Origin: Trueperaceae bacterium
GTDB lineage: Bacteria; Deinococcota; Deinococci; Deinococcales; Trueperaceae
Reading direction: 5' to 3'
Assembly (NCBI GenBank): GCA_007121175.1
Contig: SKMG01000238.1
Location: 1 to 11,347, forward strand
Length of the DNA: 11,347 nt
A model generated the notes under the pieces. The model was not told where the DNA came from, ran no database searches, and saw only the letters and a list, made by a program, of their open reading frames with translations. Position numbers and translations under genes: made by a program. Below are positions 1 to 6,630 of this stretch, in pieces; position 1 is the first letter of the stretch, and each line of letters begins with the position of its first letter.

Positions 1-354
1 CCGGGTGACGACCGCGTGCCGCTCACCACGCGACCGATGAAGCTGCTGCAAGGCTACGTCTGGCATCCGCGCGAGCTGGAGGTCGACCTCGCGGACTACC
101 TCCCGAGCACCCTCGAGCCGGACATCCACGTGCTCTGGGACCCGCTCCCGGCAGCCCCCTTCACCTTCTTCGACGACGGCACCCTCGCCGCCACGCAGCA
201 GGTCTACCAGCTGACGGTGATGCGCTACGTCGAGGCCAGCGAGGACCCGGCGGCGCTGCTGCCATGGCTGTCCGAGACGCTGCAGGCGGCCCTCGAGCGG
301 AGCCCGGCCGGCGTCGGCTGGCAGGTGATGGCCGACCTACGCGAGCTCGGCTAG
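1..354 (+). CDS. Hypothetical protein, 3' end only
   Basis: The frame is open from the first base of the window to a TAG stop at 352-354, so the gene probably begins upstream. A GTG at 16 could be an internal or alternative start but has no clear Shine-Dalgarno sequence. The visible 117 residues are acidic and rich in Leu, Pro and Trp, with no membrane segment, signal peptide or motif that I recognise. The frame ends 19 bp before the convergent stop of the baeRF-like gene, which suggests a real gene end rather than a chance frame. I cannot assign a function. The main uncertainty is the missing N-terminal part, which may contain the recognisable domain. Confidence 0.6.
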   Translation, partial: PGDDRVPLTTRPMKLLQGYVWHPRELEVDLADYLPSTLEPDIHVLWDPLPAAPFTFFDDGTLAATQQVYQLTVMRYVEASEDPAALLPWLSETLQAALERSPAGVGWQVMADLRELG

Positions 355-373
355 GGCCGGCGCCGGCTCGGCG

Positions 374-1546
374 TCAGTAGCGGAAGATCGCTGCCACGCC
401 CGTCTCGGTCGGCATGCGCTCCGCCGGCACGACCACCACCTCGCCCTTGGTGCGCAGCACCGCCTCGGCCAGGTCGTCGAGCAGATCGTCGGCATCCGGG
501 TGCACGGCGCTGCCGGGCTCGATCTCGCCCGACGCGGCTCCGATCCTGCCGGGCTCGTGCCGGTCGGCCTCGACCAGCAAGGTCTCCACGCGACCCTCGA
601 TGGCCGCTCGAGCCACCGGCTCGACCTGGTCCGCGCCCAGGTCGCGAGCGCGCGCGCTGCCGTAGCGATCGACGAGCTCGGCGAGGCGACCGACATAGAG
701 CGGCTCGAGCACCTCCCAGGCCTTCTCGCGCAGCGTGTCGGCGTCGAACGCCAGCGGGTTGCCCTCGATGCCTTCAGCGAGCAAGAAGGGGTTGTGGCTC
801 AGGTCGCGGAAGTGCGCGTGGTACTCGGGCAGTGCGGCTAGGAGCAGGGGCAAGCCCGACGGCCGCGACAGGTGCTCGATCACCTGCCTGTCAACCGCGC
901 GGAAGAAGCGCTCCATGTCGACGTCGACCTCTTCGTCCTTGCCGCCATGACCGTGATGCATAGCCCGAGTCCCGGGGCCTTCGCCGCCTCCGACGCGGCC
1001 GCCCTTCATGCCATACGACGCCACCGTCAGGTGCGGGTCGGTCAGCTCGTCACCGAGCAACTCCTTGATCGTCAGCGTGACGCCTTCGAGTTCGATCGGA
1101 TCGAGGACGTAGCGGTTCCCCTCGAAGAGTCGCGCCTCGTGACGGGTGAGCCCGAGCACCTGGAACCGGTCCGCCGACTGCAGCGAGCGCAGCAGCGGCT
1201 TGATGTAGAAGCTGTCGCTGACCACGACCCGGTCGATCACCGGCCGCTGCAGGTCGAGCACCTCGAAGCGCTCGGGCGACGCCAGTACCGCCAGGCCGTC
1301 GGTTCTGTGTATCCAGAAATCGCGATCGCCCGCTAAGGCACCGAAGCGCTCGAGCAGCGGCTCCGCATGCGGCCCCGGGAAGGCCTGCTCGAGCCGCTCC
1401 TCGAGGTCGCGCACCAGGTTGCGGTAGCGGATCGGATCCTGGGCATTGTCGGGCGAGTGCCGGTGCGTGCGCTGGTAGAGCGACACGCAGGGCGGCTCTT
1501 GCAGGTTCAGCAGCTCGAGCAATCGTTCGTGCGTGAAGTGACGCAT
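374..1546 (-). CDS. baeRF family 3 protein (bacterial archaeo-eukaryotic release factor-like)
   Basis: This 390-residue protein opens with MRHFTHERLLELLNLQEPPC and an R-T-H-R element, the layout I recognise from bacterial relatives of archaeo-eukaryotic release factor 1, family 3. That family is predicted to act on the ribosome in peptide release or stalled-ribosome rescue; the role is inferred from homology, not proven. Residues 180-202 form a Gly/His-rich loop (GGRVGGGEG...HHGHGG) followed by an acidic stretch and the helix RFFRAVDRQVIEHL. The C-terminal part has an alternating beta/alpha pattern ending in VVVVPAERMPTETGVAAIFRY. The ATG at 1546 is chosen because AGGAGG lies four bases upstream (1551-1556); the open frame continues to 2107 but has no family-like sequence there. 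It lies 271 bp downstream of mscS on the same strand and converges on the partial gene at the window start. Confidence 0.85.
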   Translation of the reverse strand: MRHFTHERLLELLNLQEPPCVSLYQRTHRHSPDNAQDPIRYRNLVRDLEERLEQAFPGPHAEPLLERFGALAGDRDFWIHRTDGLAVLASPERFEVLDLQRPVIDRVVVSDSFYIKPLLRSLQSADRFQVLGLTRHEARLFEGNRYVLDPIELEGVTLTIKELLGDELTDPHLTVASYGMKGGRVGGGEGPGTRAMHHGHGGKDEEVDVDMERFFRAVDRQVIEHLSRPSGLPLLLAALPEYHAHFRDLSHNPFLLAEGIEGNPLAFDADTLREKAWEVLEPLYVGRLAELVDRYGSARARDLGADQVEPVARAAIEGRVETLLVEADRHEPGRIGAASGEIEPGSAVHPDADDLLDDLAEAVLRTKGEVVVVPAERMPTETGVAAIFRY

Positions 1547-1718
1547 GAGGCCTCCTCGGCGCGGCGTGCGCTCGCTGGACCGCCGGTGCGCCCTCGCTGA
1601 CCCGGCTCGGCGACGCGCACGTGCGCCGCCGAGCGCGGTGCGGCGGCCCTTCGCCACTCGATGGTACGACCGCGGCGCTGCCACGGCCGTCGCCAGACGC
1701 GCTCGCCGCGTAACGAGA

Positions 1719-1736
1719 TCGGCGCCCGAGCGCCGA
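1719..1736. other. Perfect 7-bp hairpin with tetraloop
   Basis: TCGGCGC and GCGCCGA form a perfect 7-bp stem around the loop CCGA. There is no T-tract on either side, so it is not a standard intrinsic terminator. It could be a 5' leader structure of the baeRF transcript or chance in GC-rich DNA. Confidence 0.3.
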
Positions 1737-1788
1737 ACGCTAGGAGCGGTACGGACGTCCTCAACCCCACGGCAGCGTCGGTCCATCA

Positions 1789-1801
1789 CGGGCGACGCCC
1801 G
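1789..1801 (-). terminator. Possible hairpin after mscS
   Basis: CGGGC-GAC-GCCCG gives a 5-bp stem with a three-base loop, 16 bp past the mscS stop codon. No T-run follows, so termination is only suggested by position. Confidence 0.25.
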
Positions 1802-1817
1802 CTCGGCGCTACGACGC

Positions 1818-2688
1818 TCACACTGCGGGGCGGGCTCCGGCGTCGGGTGCGGCCACGATGTGCACGTCGCGCTGAGGATAGGGGATGCTGATCCCTTCCG
1901 CATCGAAGCGCTGCTTGACCGCCTTGGTGATTTCGAAGCGCGTCGGGAACAGATCGGCGGGCAGCGTCCAAAAGCGGCACAAGATGTCGACCGAGTCGTC
2001 GCCGAGACCCTCGACCGCCACCATCGGCGCGGGCTCGGCCAGCACCCGCGGCTCGGCCCCGAGTACGGCGTCGATCGCGTGCACCGCGCGGTCGATGTCG
2101 TCGTCATAGCCGATGCCGAAGGTGATGTCGACCCGCCGGCGCTCAGCCTGCGAGAAGTTCTGCACCGCGCTGCTCCACACCGTCCCGTTCGGCACGTACA
2201 CCACCACGCCCTCGAAGCTGCGCAGCTTGGTGACGAACAGGCCGATCTCTTCGACGACGCCGGCCGTGCCGTTCATCATCACGGCGTCGCCGACCTTGTG
2301 CCGTGCCGTTCATCATCACGGCGTCGCCGACCTTGTAAGGCCGCAGCAGCAACACCAGGATCCCGGCCGCGACATTTCCGAGCGCGCCCTGGAGAGACAG
2401 GCCGACGGCCAGACCGGCGGCGCCGATCAGGGCCACGAAGCTGGTGGTCTGGACGCCGAAGCGGTCGAGCACCGCGATCACCGTGAGAACCACAACCAGC
2501 GCCCGCAGCAGCCGGCCGGCGAGCGTGGCCAAGGTGAGGTCGACACGCGGATGACGGGCCGTCAGCGTCCGGACCAGGCGCTCGAGGTACGCCGCGAGCG
2601 CCCAGCCCACAGCCAGGGTCACGGCGGCCGCGAGCACGTTCAACGCCAACGCGACCAGCGGGTCGAGGACGTCGGGGCTGGTGATCAT
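1818..2688 (-). pseudogene. mscS: MscS-family mechanosensitive channel, frameshifted by a 37-bp tandem duplication
   Basis: The intact form would be a 277-residue small-conductance mechanosensitive channel, close to the 286 residues of E. coli MscS. It opens under membrane tension to release solutes on osmotic downshock. Membrane helices lie at about 11-33, 59-78 and 85-117; the third carries the MscS pore signature LIGAAGLAVGLSLQGALGN and then RPYKVGD. The beta and C-terminal alpha/beta domains follow. An exact repeat of 37 bp at 2263-2336 shifts the frame after residue 130 (VMMNGTA). As written, translation from the ATG at 2688 (GGAGG upstream) stops at 2143 after 181 residues, keeping the helices but replacing the cytoplasmic vestibule with Arg-rich sequence. 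The rest of the channel is read in another frame to 1818. Removing one 37-bp copy restores a single full-length reading frame. The gene starts 24 bp after the FtsB-like gene, probably in one transcript. It may be a true mutation, a reversible switch or an assembly error. Confidence 0.88.
2263..2336. repeat. Exact 37-bp tandem direct duplication inside mscS
   Basis: Copies at 2263-2299 and 2300-2336 are identical and directly adjacent; each starts GCCGTGCCGTTCATCATC and ends CGACCTTGT. The flanking bases differ (G versus T on the left, G versus A on the right), so the unit is exactly 37 bp. Because 37 is not a multiple of three it breaks the channel reading frame. Confidence 0.97.
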
Positions 2689-2712
2689 CGCACCTCCCTC
2701 GGCCCCGGGCGC

Positions 2713-3144
2713 CTAGCGCGGCGAGGGCCCGATGAAGCGGGTCTCCGAGGGGTAGACGTAGCCCTGACGGCGAGCCAGGAGCTCACGGTAGCGCTCGTCC
2801 TCGCCGTGCTCGGCTACCGCCCGCAGATCGGCGGTCTCGCGCCGGATCGCCTCGAGATCCGCCTCCAGGCGGGCGATCTCGGCCTCGGCGTAGAACACGC
2901 GCTGGATCTCGACCACCACGAGGCCGGCGACCTGGATGCTTCCCAAGAGACACAGCGCCACGAGCACCGCGTTGATCCCCCGCGCGATGCGCACCGGCCG
3001 CGCCGGGTCGGCGCCGACCAGAGCTTCCTCATCTTCCAGTACCGGCGACACCGGAGCGACCCGATTGGCTCCCTGGGGGCGGAGGGCTTCGGACGCCGGT
3101 GGCGTCAACGGGCGCAGGTCGAACGGCGCGAGCGAGCGGCTCAC
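2713..3144 (-). CDS. FtsB/DivIC-like septum formation initiator family protein
   Basis: This 143-residue protein looks like a bitopic division protein of the FtsB/DivIC type. It has a Pro-rich cytoplasmic N-terminal part (1-50), one membrane helix at about 57-79, a coiled coil at about 84-112 (AEIARLEADLEAIRRETADL), and a short C-terminal motif RRQGYVYPSETRFI at 126-138. The last resembles the ...G.V.PGE...I ending of the family. Such proteins link FtsQ and FtsL in the divisome. The start is GTG at 3144, whose last bases overlap the galT stop (GTGA at 3141-3144), pointing to translational coupling with galT. The N-terminal tail is longer than in E. coli FtsB. Assignment rests on topology and the C-terminal motif, so another membrane-anchored coiled-coil protein remains possible. 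Confidence 0.7.
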   Translation of the reverse strand: MSRSLAPFDLRPLTPPASEALRPQGANRVAPVSPVLEDEEALVGADPARPVRIARGINAVLVALCLLGSIQVAGLVVVEIQRVFYAEAEIARLEADLEAIRRETADLRAVAEHGEDERYRELLARRQGYVYPSETRFIGPSPR

Positions 3145-4142
3145 GGGTCGACCTCGTTGAGCGCCAGCGCCTGCCGCAGGAAGCGAGCTGCGTCCTCGGG
3201 TGGGGTCGGGTTGACGTAGGCGCCGCTCGCCCAGTCGAAGCCGGCCTGGCGCGTGAGCCGCGGCAACACCTCGAGGTGCCAGTGGTAATGGGCGTCGCCG
3301 TTATGCGGCCGGGTGTGCAGGATCATGTTGGTCGGTGGGTGGTCGAGTGCAGCGTTCAGTGCGCGGGTCAGCGTCTGTAACAGCTCGGCGAGCAGCGGCA
3401 GTCGGTTTGCGGCGACCTCCGCGAACGCGCTCTGGTGCGCCCGCGGCACGATCCAGGTCTCGAACGGGGTCTTGGCGGCGTACGGCGCCAGCGCCACGAA
3501 GTCGGCGTTCGCGCTCACGATCCGCTCCCGCTGCCGCAGCTCCGCGGCGAGGACGTCGCAGAACAGGCAGGTACCCGTGACCTGGTAGTGCGTCGCCGCT
3601 GCGGTCGCCTCCTCCTCCACCCAGCGATTGCGTACCGGCACGGCCAGCACCTGCCCGTGCGGATGATCGACGAGGGCGCCCGCGGCGCGGCCGGTGGTGC
3701 GGGTCATCTGCACGTGGAGGATGGACGGGTCGTCGGCTAGGTGCACGAGTCGGTCACGGTACAGCCGGAGCACATCGGTCAAGTGGGCCGTCGGCATGCG
3801 ATCGAGCGTCATCCCGGGGTCGCGATGCTCGATGAGGAGCTCGTGCCGGCCGCACGCCTGCATCCAGCGGTACGGACCCTCGACCTGCTCGTCGACCGGA
3901 CGCGCGACGAAGGGCGTACCGGGCGCCGGGAGCACGCGAGCGCGCCAGTCCGGGCCGTTGGCCGGCGCTGCGCTCGGCCGCAACGCCTGGATCTCGGGCG
4001 GCAGCGCCTCCTCGTTGCCGGGTGCGTACGGCGACGGCCCGACTGGCGGCGCGACGCTACCGAAGTCGGAGCGCTCGAGGCCTCGTTCCGGGAGGATCAG
4101 AACCCAGGCTGGGCCGAAGGGATCCTTTCGCAGCACCGCCAT
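3141..4142 (-). CDS. galT: Galactose-1-phosphate uridylyltransferase
   Basis: GalT moves UMP from UDP-glucose to galactose-1-phosphate in the Leloir pathway, through a covalent UMP-histidine intermediate. The 333-residue protein begins MAVLRKDPFGPAWVLILPER, the usual GalT N-terminus. It contains the active-site HPHGQ within ALVDHPHGQVLAVP, and PRAHQSAF. Its ending, HYHWHLEVLPRLTRQAGFDWASGAYVNPTPPEDAARFLR, is highly typical. A CLFC pair in the second half is present, but the N-terminal CPFC zinc pair of many GalTs is replaced by PYAP (before GNE). The frame is open to an ATG at 4298, but those 52 extra residues are unlike the family. I therefore choose the ATG at 4142, which has a TAGACT box five bases upstream and fits a leaderless start. 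No galK or galE is nearby; the next genes in the transcript are the FtsB-like gene and mscS. Confidence 0.92.
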   Translation of the reverse strand: MAVLRKDPFGPAWVLILPERGLERSDFGSVAPPVGPSPYAPGNEEALPPEIQALRPSAAPANGPDWRARVLPAPGTPFVARPVDEQVEGPYRWMQACGRHELLIEHRDPGMTLDRMPTAHLTDVLRLYRDRLVHLADDPSILHVQMTRTTGRAAGALVDHPHGQVLAVPVRNRWVEEEATAAATHYQVTGTCLFCDVLAAELRQRERIVSANADFVALAPYAAKTPFETWIVPRAHQSAFAEVAANRLPLLAELLQTLTRALNAALDHPPTNMILHTRPHNGDAHYHWHLEVLPRLTRQAGFDWASGAYVNPTPPEDAARFLRQALALNEVDP

Positions 4143-4147
4143 GCTGC

Positions 4148-4153
4148 AGTCTA
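4148..4153 (-). promoter_or_regulatory. Candidate -10 box for leaderless galT
   Basis: TAGACT on the minus strand, followed by five bases (GCAGC) and the ATG at 4142, matches TANNNT placed for transcription starting at the start codon. No Shine-Dalgarno is visible. This supports the shorter galT start. It is a single six-base match with no strong -35. Confidence 0.4.
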
Positions 4154-4247
4154 CGAGAGCCGGTGCCAGCCCAGGCGTGACCTTCGTCAAAGCCGGCTCG
4201 GGCGCGCCGCAGGCCGCGCGCAGTGCACCAGCGAACGCGATATCGTC

Positions 4248-4276
4248 TTGCACCCGAATGCGCGGCCCGCTAACGT
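4248..4276 (+). promoter_or_regulatory. Candidate promoter of the HD-GYP response regulator
   Basis: TTGCAC (4248-4253), a 17-base spacer and TAACGT (4271-4276) give a sigma70-type arrangement with half-matches to both hexamers. The predicted transcript start near 4283 would leave a leader of about 14 bases before the ATG at 4297. The spacing is ideal but the hexamers are weak. Confidence 0.35.
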
Positions 4277-4296
4277 ACGGACTGGGCGCACTTGAC

Positions 4297-5424
4297 ATGG
4301 ACGACTACGTAGCGAGCGCTCGGATCCTGATCGTCGACGATGAACGGGTCAACACCTTGCTGTTGAGCCGGATCCTCTCGGCGGCCGGCTGTGTCCACGT
4401 CGAGGCGTTCGACGAGCCCGAAGAGGCTTTGGCCCGGTTCGCCGAGGCACGCTCGAGCGACGAGCCCTTCGACCTCGTCTGCACCGACCTGCACATGCCA
4501 CGCCTCGGCGGCGTCGAGCTGATCGAGCAGATCCGGGAGGCAACCCGCGACGACGATGAGTTCTTGCCGCTGCTCGTCATCACCGCTGACCTGAGCGCCG
4601 AGGCGGAACAGGACTGCCTCGCGCGCGGTGCCAGCGACTTCGTCACCAAGCCGTTCAAGGCCACCCAGATCCGTCTGCGTGTCACCAACCTGCTCAAGAC
4701 GCGCTTCTATCAGCGTCGGCTCAGCCAGCACAACGCCGGCCTCGAGGCCGCCGTCAGGGAGCGCACGGCAGAGCTCGAGGCCGCCTGGCAGGACGTACTC
4801 GAGCGGCTCGCCACAGCCGCCGAGTATCGCGACGTCATCACCGCTCAGCACACCCAGCGCGTGGGGCGACTGTCCGCGCTGCTCGCCGAGGAGCTCGGCT
4901 GCGACCGCGCGACGACCGAGCTCATCGGTCGCGCTGCGCCGCTGCACGACGTCGGCAAGATCGCGATCCCGGACCGTATCCTGCTGAAGCCCGGACCCTT
5001 GAGCGAGCTCGAGTACCGCCACATGCAGCAACACGTCGACGCGGGCTCGCGCCTGCTGTCGCGCGGCCGCTCCCGACTGCTGGCCTTCGCCGAAACGATC
5101 GCCCGAACCCATCACGAACGCTGGGACGGCAGCGGCTACCCCCACGGACTCCAGGGCGACGCCATACCCTTAGCCGGACAGATCGTCGCCGTGGCTGACG
5201 TGTTCGACACGCTGGTGAGCGAACGCCCCTACAAGCCCGCCTGGTCGCTGTCCCGCGCCCTCGACGAAATGCGCCGGCTGAGCGGCACGGCGTTCGCGCC
5301 GAGGCTGGTCGACGCCTTGTTCGCGGTGCTCGACGCGCACCCCGAGCTGATCGCCGAGGTCGAGCGGGGCTCCGTCCATGGGCCGCCTACCGGCGAGCGG
5401 CCACCGCTCGAGACCGACGACTGA
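4297..5424 (+). CDS. Response regulator with REC and HD-GYP domains (cyclic di-GMP phosphodiesterase)
   Basis: This 375-residue protein is a two-component output protein predicted to hydrolyse cyclic di-GMP. The REC domain spans about 8-135, with acidic Asp14-Asp15, phospho-acceptor Asp64 in CTDLHMP, Thr96 in VITAD and Lys118 in VTKPF. A coiled-coil linker follows at about 138-172 (RERTAELEAAWQDVLERL). The HD-GYP domain has His185, the His217-Asp218 pair in LHDVGKIAIPD, His246, His272-His273 and GSGYP at 278-282 within HHERWDGSGYP, then Asp301 in ADVFDTL. All the metal-binding positions I can check are present, so it should be active. No histidine kinase is in the window, so its partner is unknown. 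The ATG at 4297 is chosen because REC begins at once; the longer open frame upstream is antisense to galT. Only a weak Shine-Dalgarno is seen. A Pro-rich tail (360-375) ends the protein. Confidence 0.95.
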   Translation: MDDYVASARILIVDDERVNTLLLSRILSAAGCVHVEAFDEPEEALARFAEARSSDEPFDLVCTDLHMPRLGGVELIEQIREATRDDDEFLPLLVITADLSAEAEQDCLARGASDFVTKPFKATQIRLRVTNLLKTRFYQRRLSQHNAGLEAAVRERTAELEAAWQDVLERLATAAEYRDVITAQHTQRVGRLSALLAEELGCDRATTELIGRAAPLHDVGKIAIPDRILLKPGPLSELEYRHMQQHVDAGSRLLSRGRSRLLAFAETIARTHHERWDGSGYPHGLQGDAIPLAGQIVAVADVFDTLVSERPYKPAWSLSRALDEMRRLSGTAFAPRLVDALFAVLDAHPELIAEVERGSVHGPPTGERPPLETDD

Positions 5425-5426
5425 AC

Positions 5427-5447
5427 GCCGCGGCTCCGCTCCGTGGC
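5427..5447 (+). terminator. Possible hairpin after the response regulator
   Basis: GCCGCGG and CCGTGGC form a 7-bp stem (one G-T pair) around a seven-base loop, two bases after the stop codon at 5422-5424. There is no T-run. It may end or attenuate transcription before the OYE gene, which starts 65 bp later. Confidence 0.3.
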
Positions 5448-5489
5448 TTCGACCACGCTCCGCGCGAGTCCCAAAGGCGAAGCTGACGC

Positions 5490-6569
5490 ATGTCGCGCCT
5501 CTTCGAACCGCTGACGCTCCGAGAGCTCACCCTGCGCAACCGCATCGCGATGTCGCCGATGTGCACCTACTCGTGCGAGGCGCGCGACGGCCAGGCGAGC
5601 GACTGGCACTTGCAGCACCTAGCATCACGAGCCGCGGGCGGCCTGGGCCTCGTGCTGAGCGAAGCCGTGGCGGTCGCAGCGGGCGGACGCATCAGCCCCG
5701 AGGATCTGGGGCTCTACGATGACGAGCAGGTGGCACCCTTGCGCCGTATCGCGAAGGCGGTGCGAGCGGAGGGCGCGGCGTTCGGCGTTCAGCTCGCGCA
5801 CGCCGGCCGCAAGGCGGGCTGCTACCGGCCCTGGGATCCGCGCCGGGGTGTCGTTGGAGGCGCCGACGGCGGCTGGCCCGACGATGTGATCGGTCCCACT
5901 GCGGCGCCCTTCGGCGACGCGAACGCAACCCCGCGTGCACTGGACGGGGACGGCATCGCCAGCGTGGTGAGGGCCTTCGCAGCCGCTGCCGCCCGCGCTG
6001 ACGCCGCAAGCGCCGACGTCCTCGAGATCCACGCCGCCCACGGTTACCTGCTGCACACGTTCCTGTCGCCGCTCACGAATGCGCGCGACGACGGTTACGG
6101 CGGCGACGAGCGTGACCGAGCGCGGCTGCTGCACGAGGTGGTCGACGCGGTGCGCACCACCTGGCCAGAGGAGAAGCCGCTGTTCGTGCGCCTCTCGGCC
6201 TCCGACTGGGTAGCCGGTGGCTGGGACGTCGACGCGACGGTGAGGCTCTCACGCTCACTGGCCGATCGCGGCGTCGACCTCATCGACTGTTCGGCCGGCG
6301 GCGCGGTACCCGGCGTTCAGATCGATGCGCATCCGAACTACCAGGTGGCCTTCGCCGAGCGGGTGCGACGCGAAGCCGGCGTGGCCAGCGGAGCGGTTGG
6401 CGCCATCGCCGACCCGCTCCAGGCCGAGGCCATCGTGGCCGAGGGCCGTGCCGACCTCGTGCTCCTGGGTAAGGCGCTGCTCAGGCAACCGTACTGGCCG
6501 ATCGCGGCGGCGAAGGCGCTCGGCGCCGCGCCGCCCTGGCCGCGGCAGTACGCCTGGGCGGTCGGCTGA
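5490..6569 (+). CDS. namA: Old Yellow Enzyme family ene-reductase, YqjM/NamA-like
   Basis: This 359-residue FMN-dependent oxidoreductase reduces activated C=C bonds with NAD(P)H. The sequence follows the thermophilic-like class III pattern: LFEPLTLRELTLRNRIAMSPMCTYS with redox-tuning Cys25 and Tyr27; QLAHAGRKA at 101-109; substrate-binding His181 and His184 in EIHAAHGYLLHTFLSPLTN; DGYGGDERDR; and near the end LVLLGKALLRQPYWP. Length and motif order match B. subtilis YqjM. The start at 5490 begins directly at the family N-terminus; the only ribosome-binding candidate is AAAGG about 12 bases upstream, so translation initiation may be weak. It follows the response regulator by 65 bp and may be co-transcribed, though a hairpin lies between. 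The physiological substrate is unknown; the family is often linked to detoxification of electrophiles and oxidative stress. Confidence 0.94.
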   Translation: MSRLFEPLTLRELTLRNRIAMSPMCTYSCEARDGQASDWHLQHLASRAAGGLGLVLSEAVAVAAGGRISPEDLGLYDDEQVAPLRRIAKAVRAEGAAFGVQLAHAGRKAGCYRPWDPRRGVVGGADGGWPDDVIGPTAAPFGDANATPRALDGDGIASVVRAFAAAAARADAASADVLEIHAAHGYLLHTFLSPLTNARDDGYGGDERDRARLLHEVVDAVRTTWPEEKPLFVRLSASDWVAGGWDVDATVRLSRSLADRGVDLIDCSAGGAVPGVQIDAHPNYQVAFAERVRREAGVASGAVGAIADPLQAEAIVAEGRADLVLLGKALLRQPYWPIAAAKALGAAPPWPRQYAWAVG

Positions 6570-6589
6570 CGCGCCTCGGCAGCGACTGC

Positions 6590-6627
6590 GGGCCCTGGCT
6601 CTACTGGGCCCTCGTGCCATCGGCACG
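6590..6627. terminator. Possible bidirectional terminator between OYE and nucS
   Basis: The 61-bp gap between the convergent genes contains a perfect hairpin CGTGCC-ATC-GGCACG at 6613-6627. Just before it are two GGGCCC palindromes (6590-6595 and 6606-6611) that can also pair. Position favours a shared terminator; there is no T-run on either strand. Confidence 0.4.
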
Positions 6628-6630
6628 CTC

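Larger units (their letters stand above)
1547..1817. other. Intergenic region between mscS and baeRF genes
   Basis: No convincing gene is seen in these 271 bp. Frames that run through it are arginine- and proline-rich, as expected from random GC-rich DNA. It should hold the promoter of the baeRF gene, but I could not find a convincing -35/-10 pair. It contains the Shine-Dalgarno of that gene at 1551-1556 and two short hairpins (1719-1736 and 1789-1801). Confidence 0.6.

Noticed and set aside
1547..2107. N-terminal extension of the baeRF frame by 187 codons
   Set aside because: It overlaps mscS in antisense-like low-complexity Arg/Ser-rich sequence, and a strong AGGAGG sits before the ATG at 1546.
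2113..3219. 368-codon plus-strand open frame
   Set aside because: It runs antisense through mscS, the FtsB-like gene and galT; its composition is a shadow of those genes.
4292..4297. TTGACA as a -35 box
   Set aside because: A perfect hexamer, but it overlaps the start codon of the response regulator and no -10 follows at the right distance for a known gene.
4270..5145. 291-codon minus-strand open frame inside the response regulator
   Set aside because: It is the antisense shadow of the REC/HD-GYP gene, whose domains are unmistakable.
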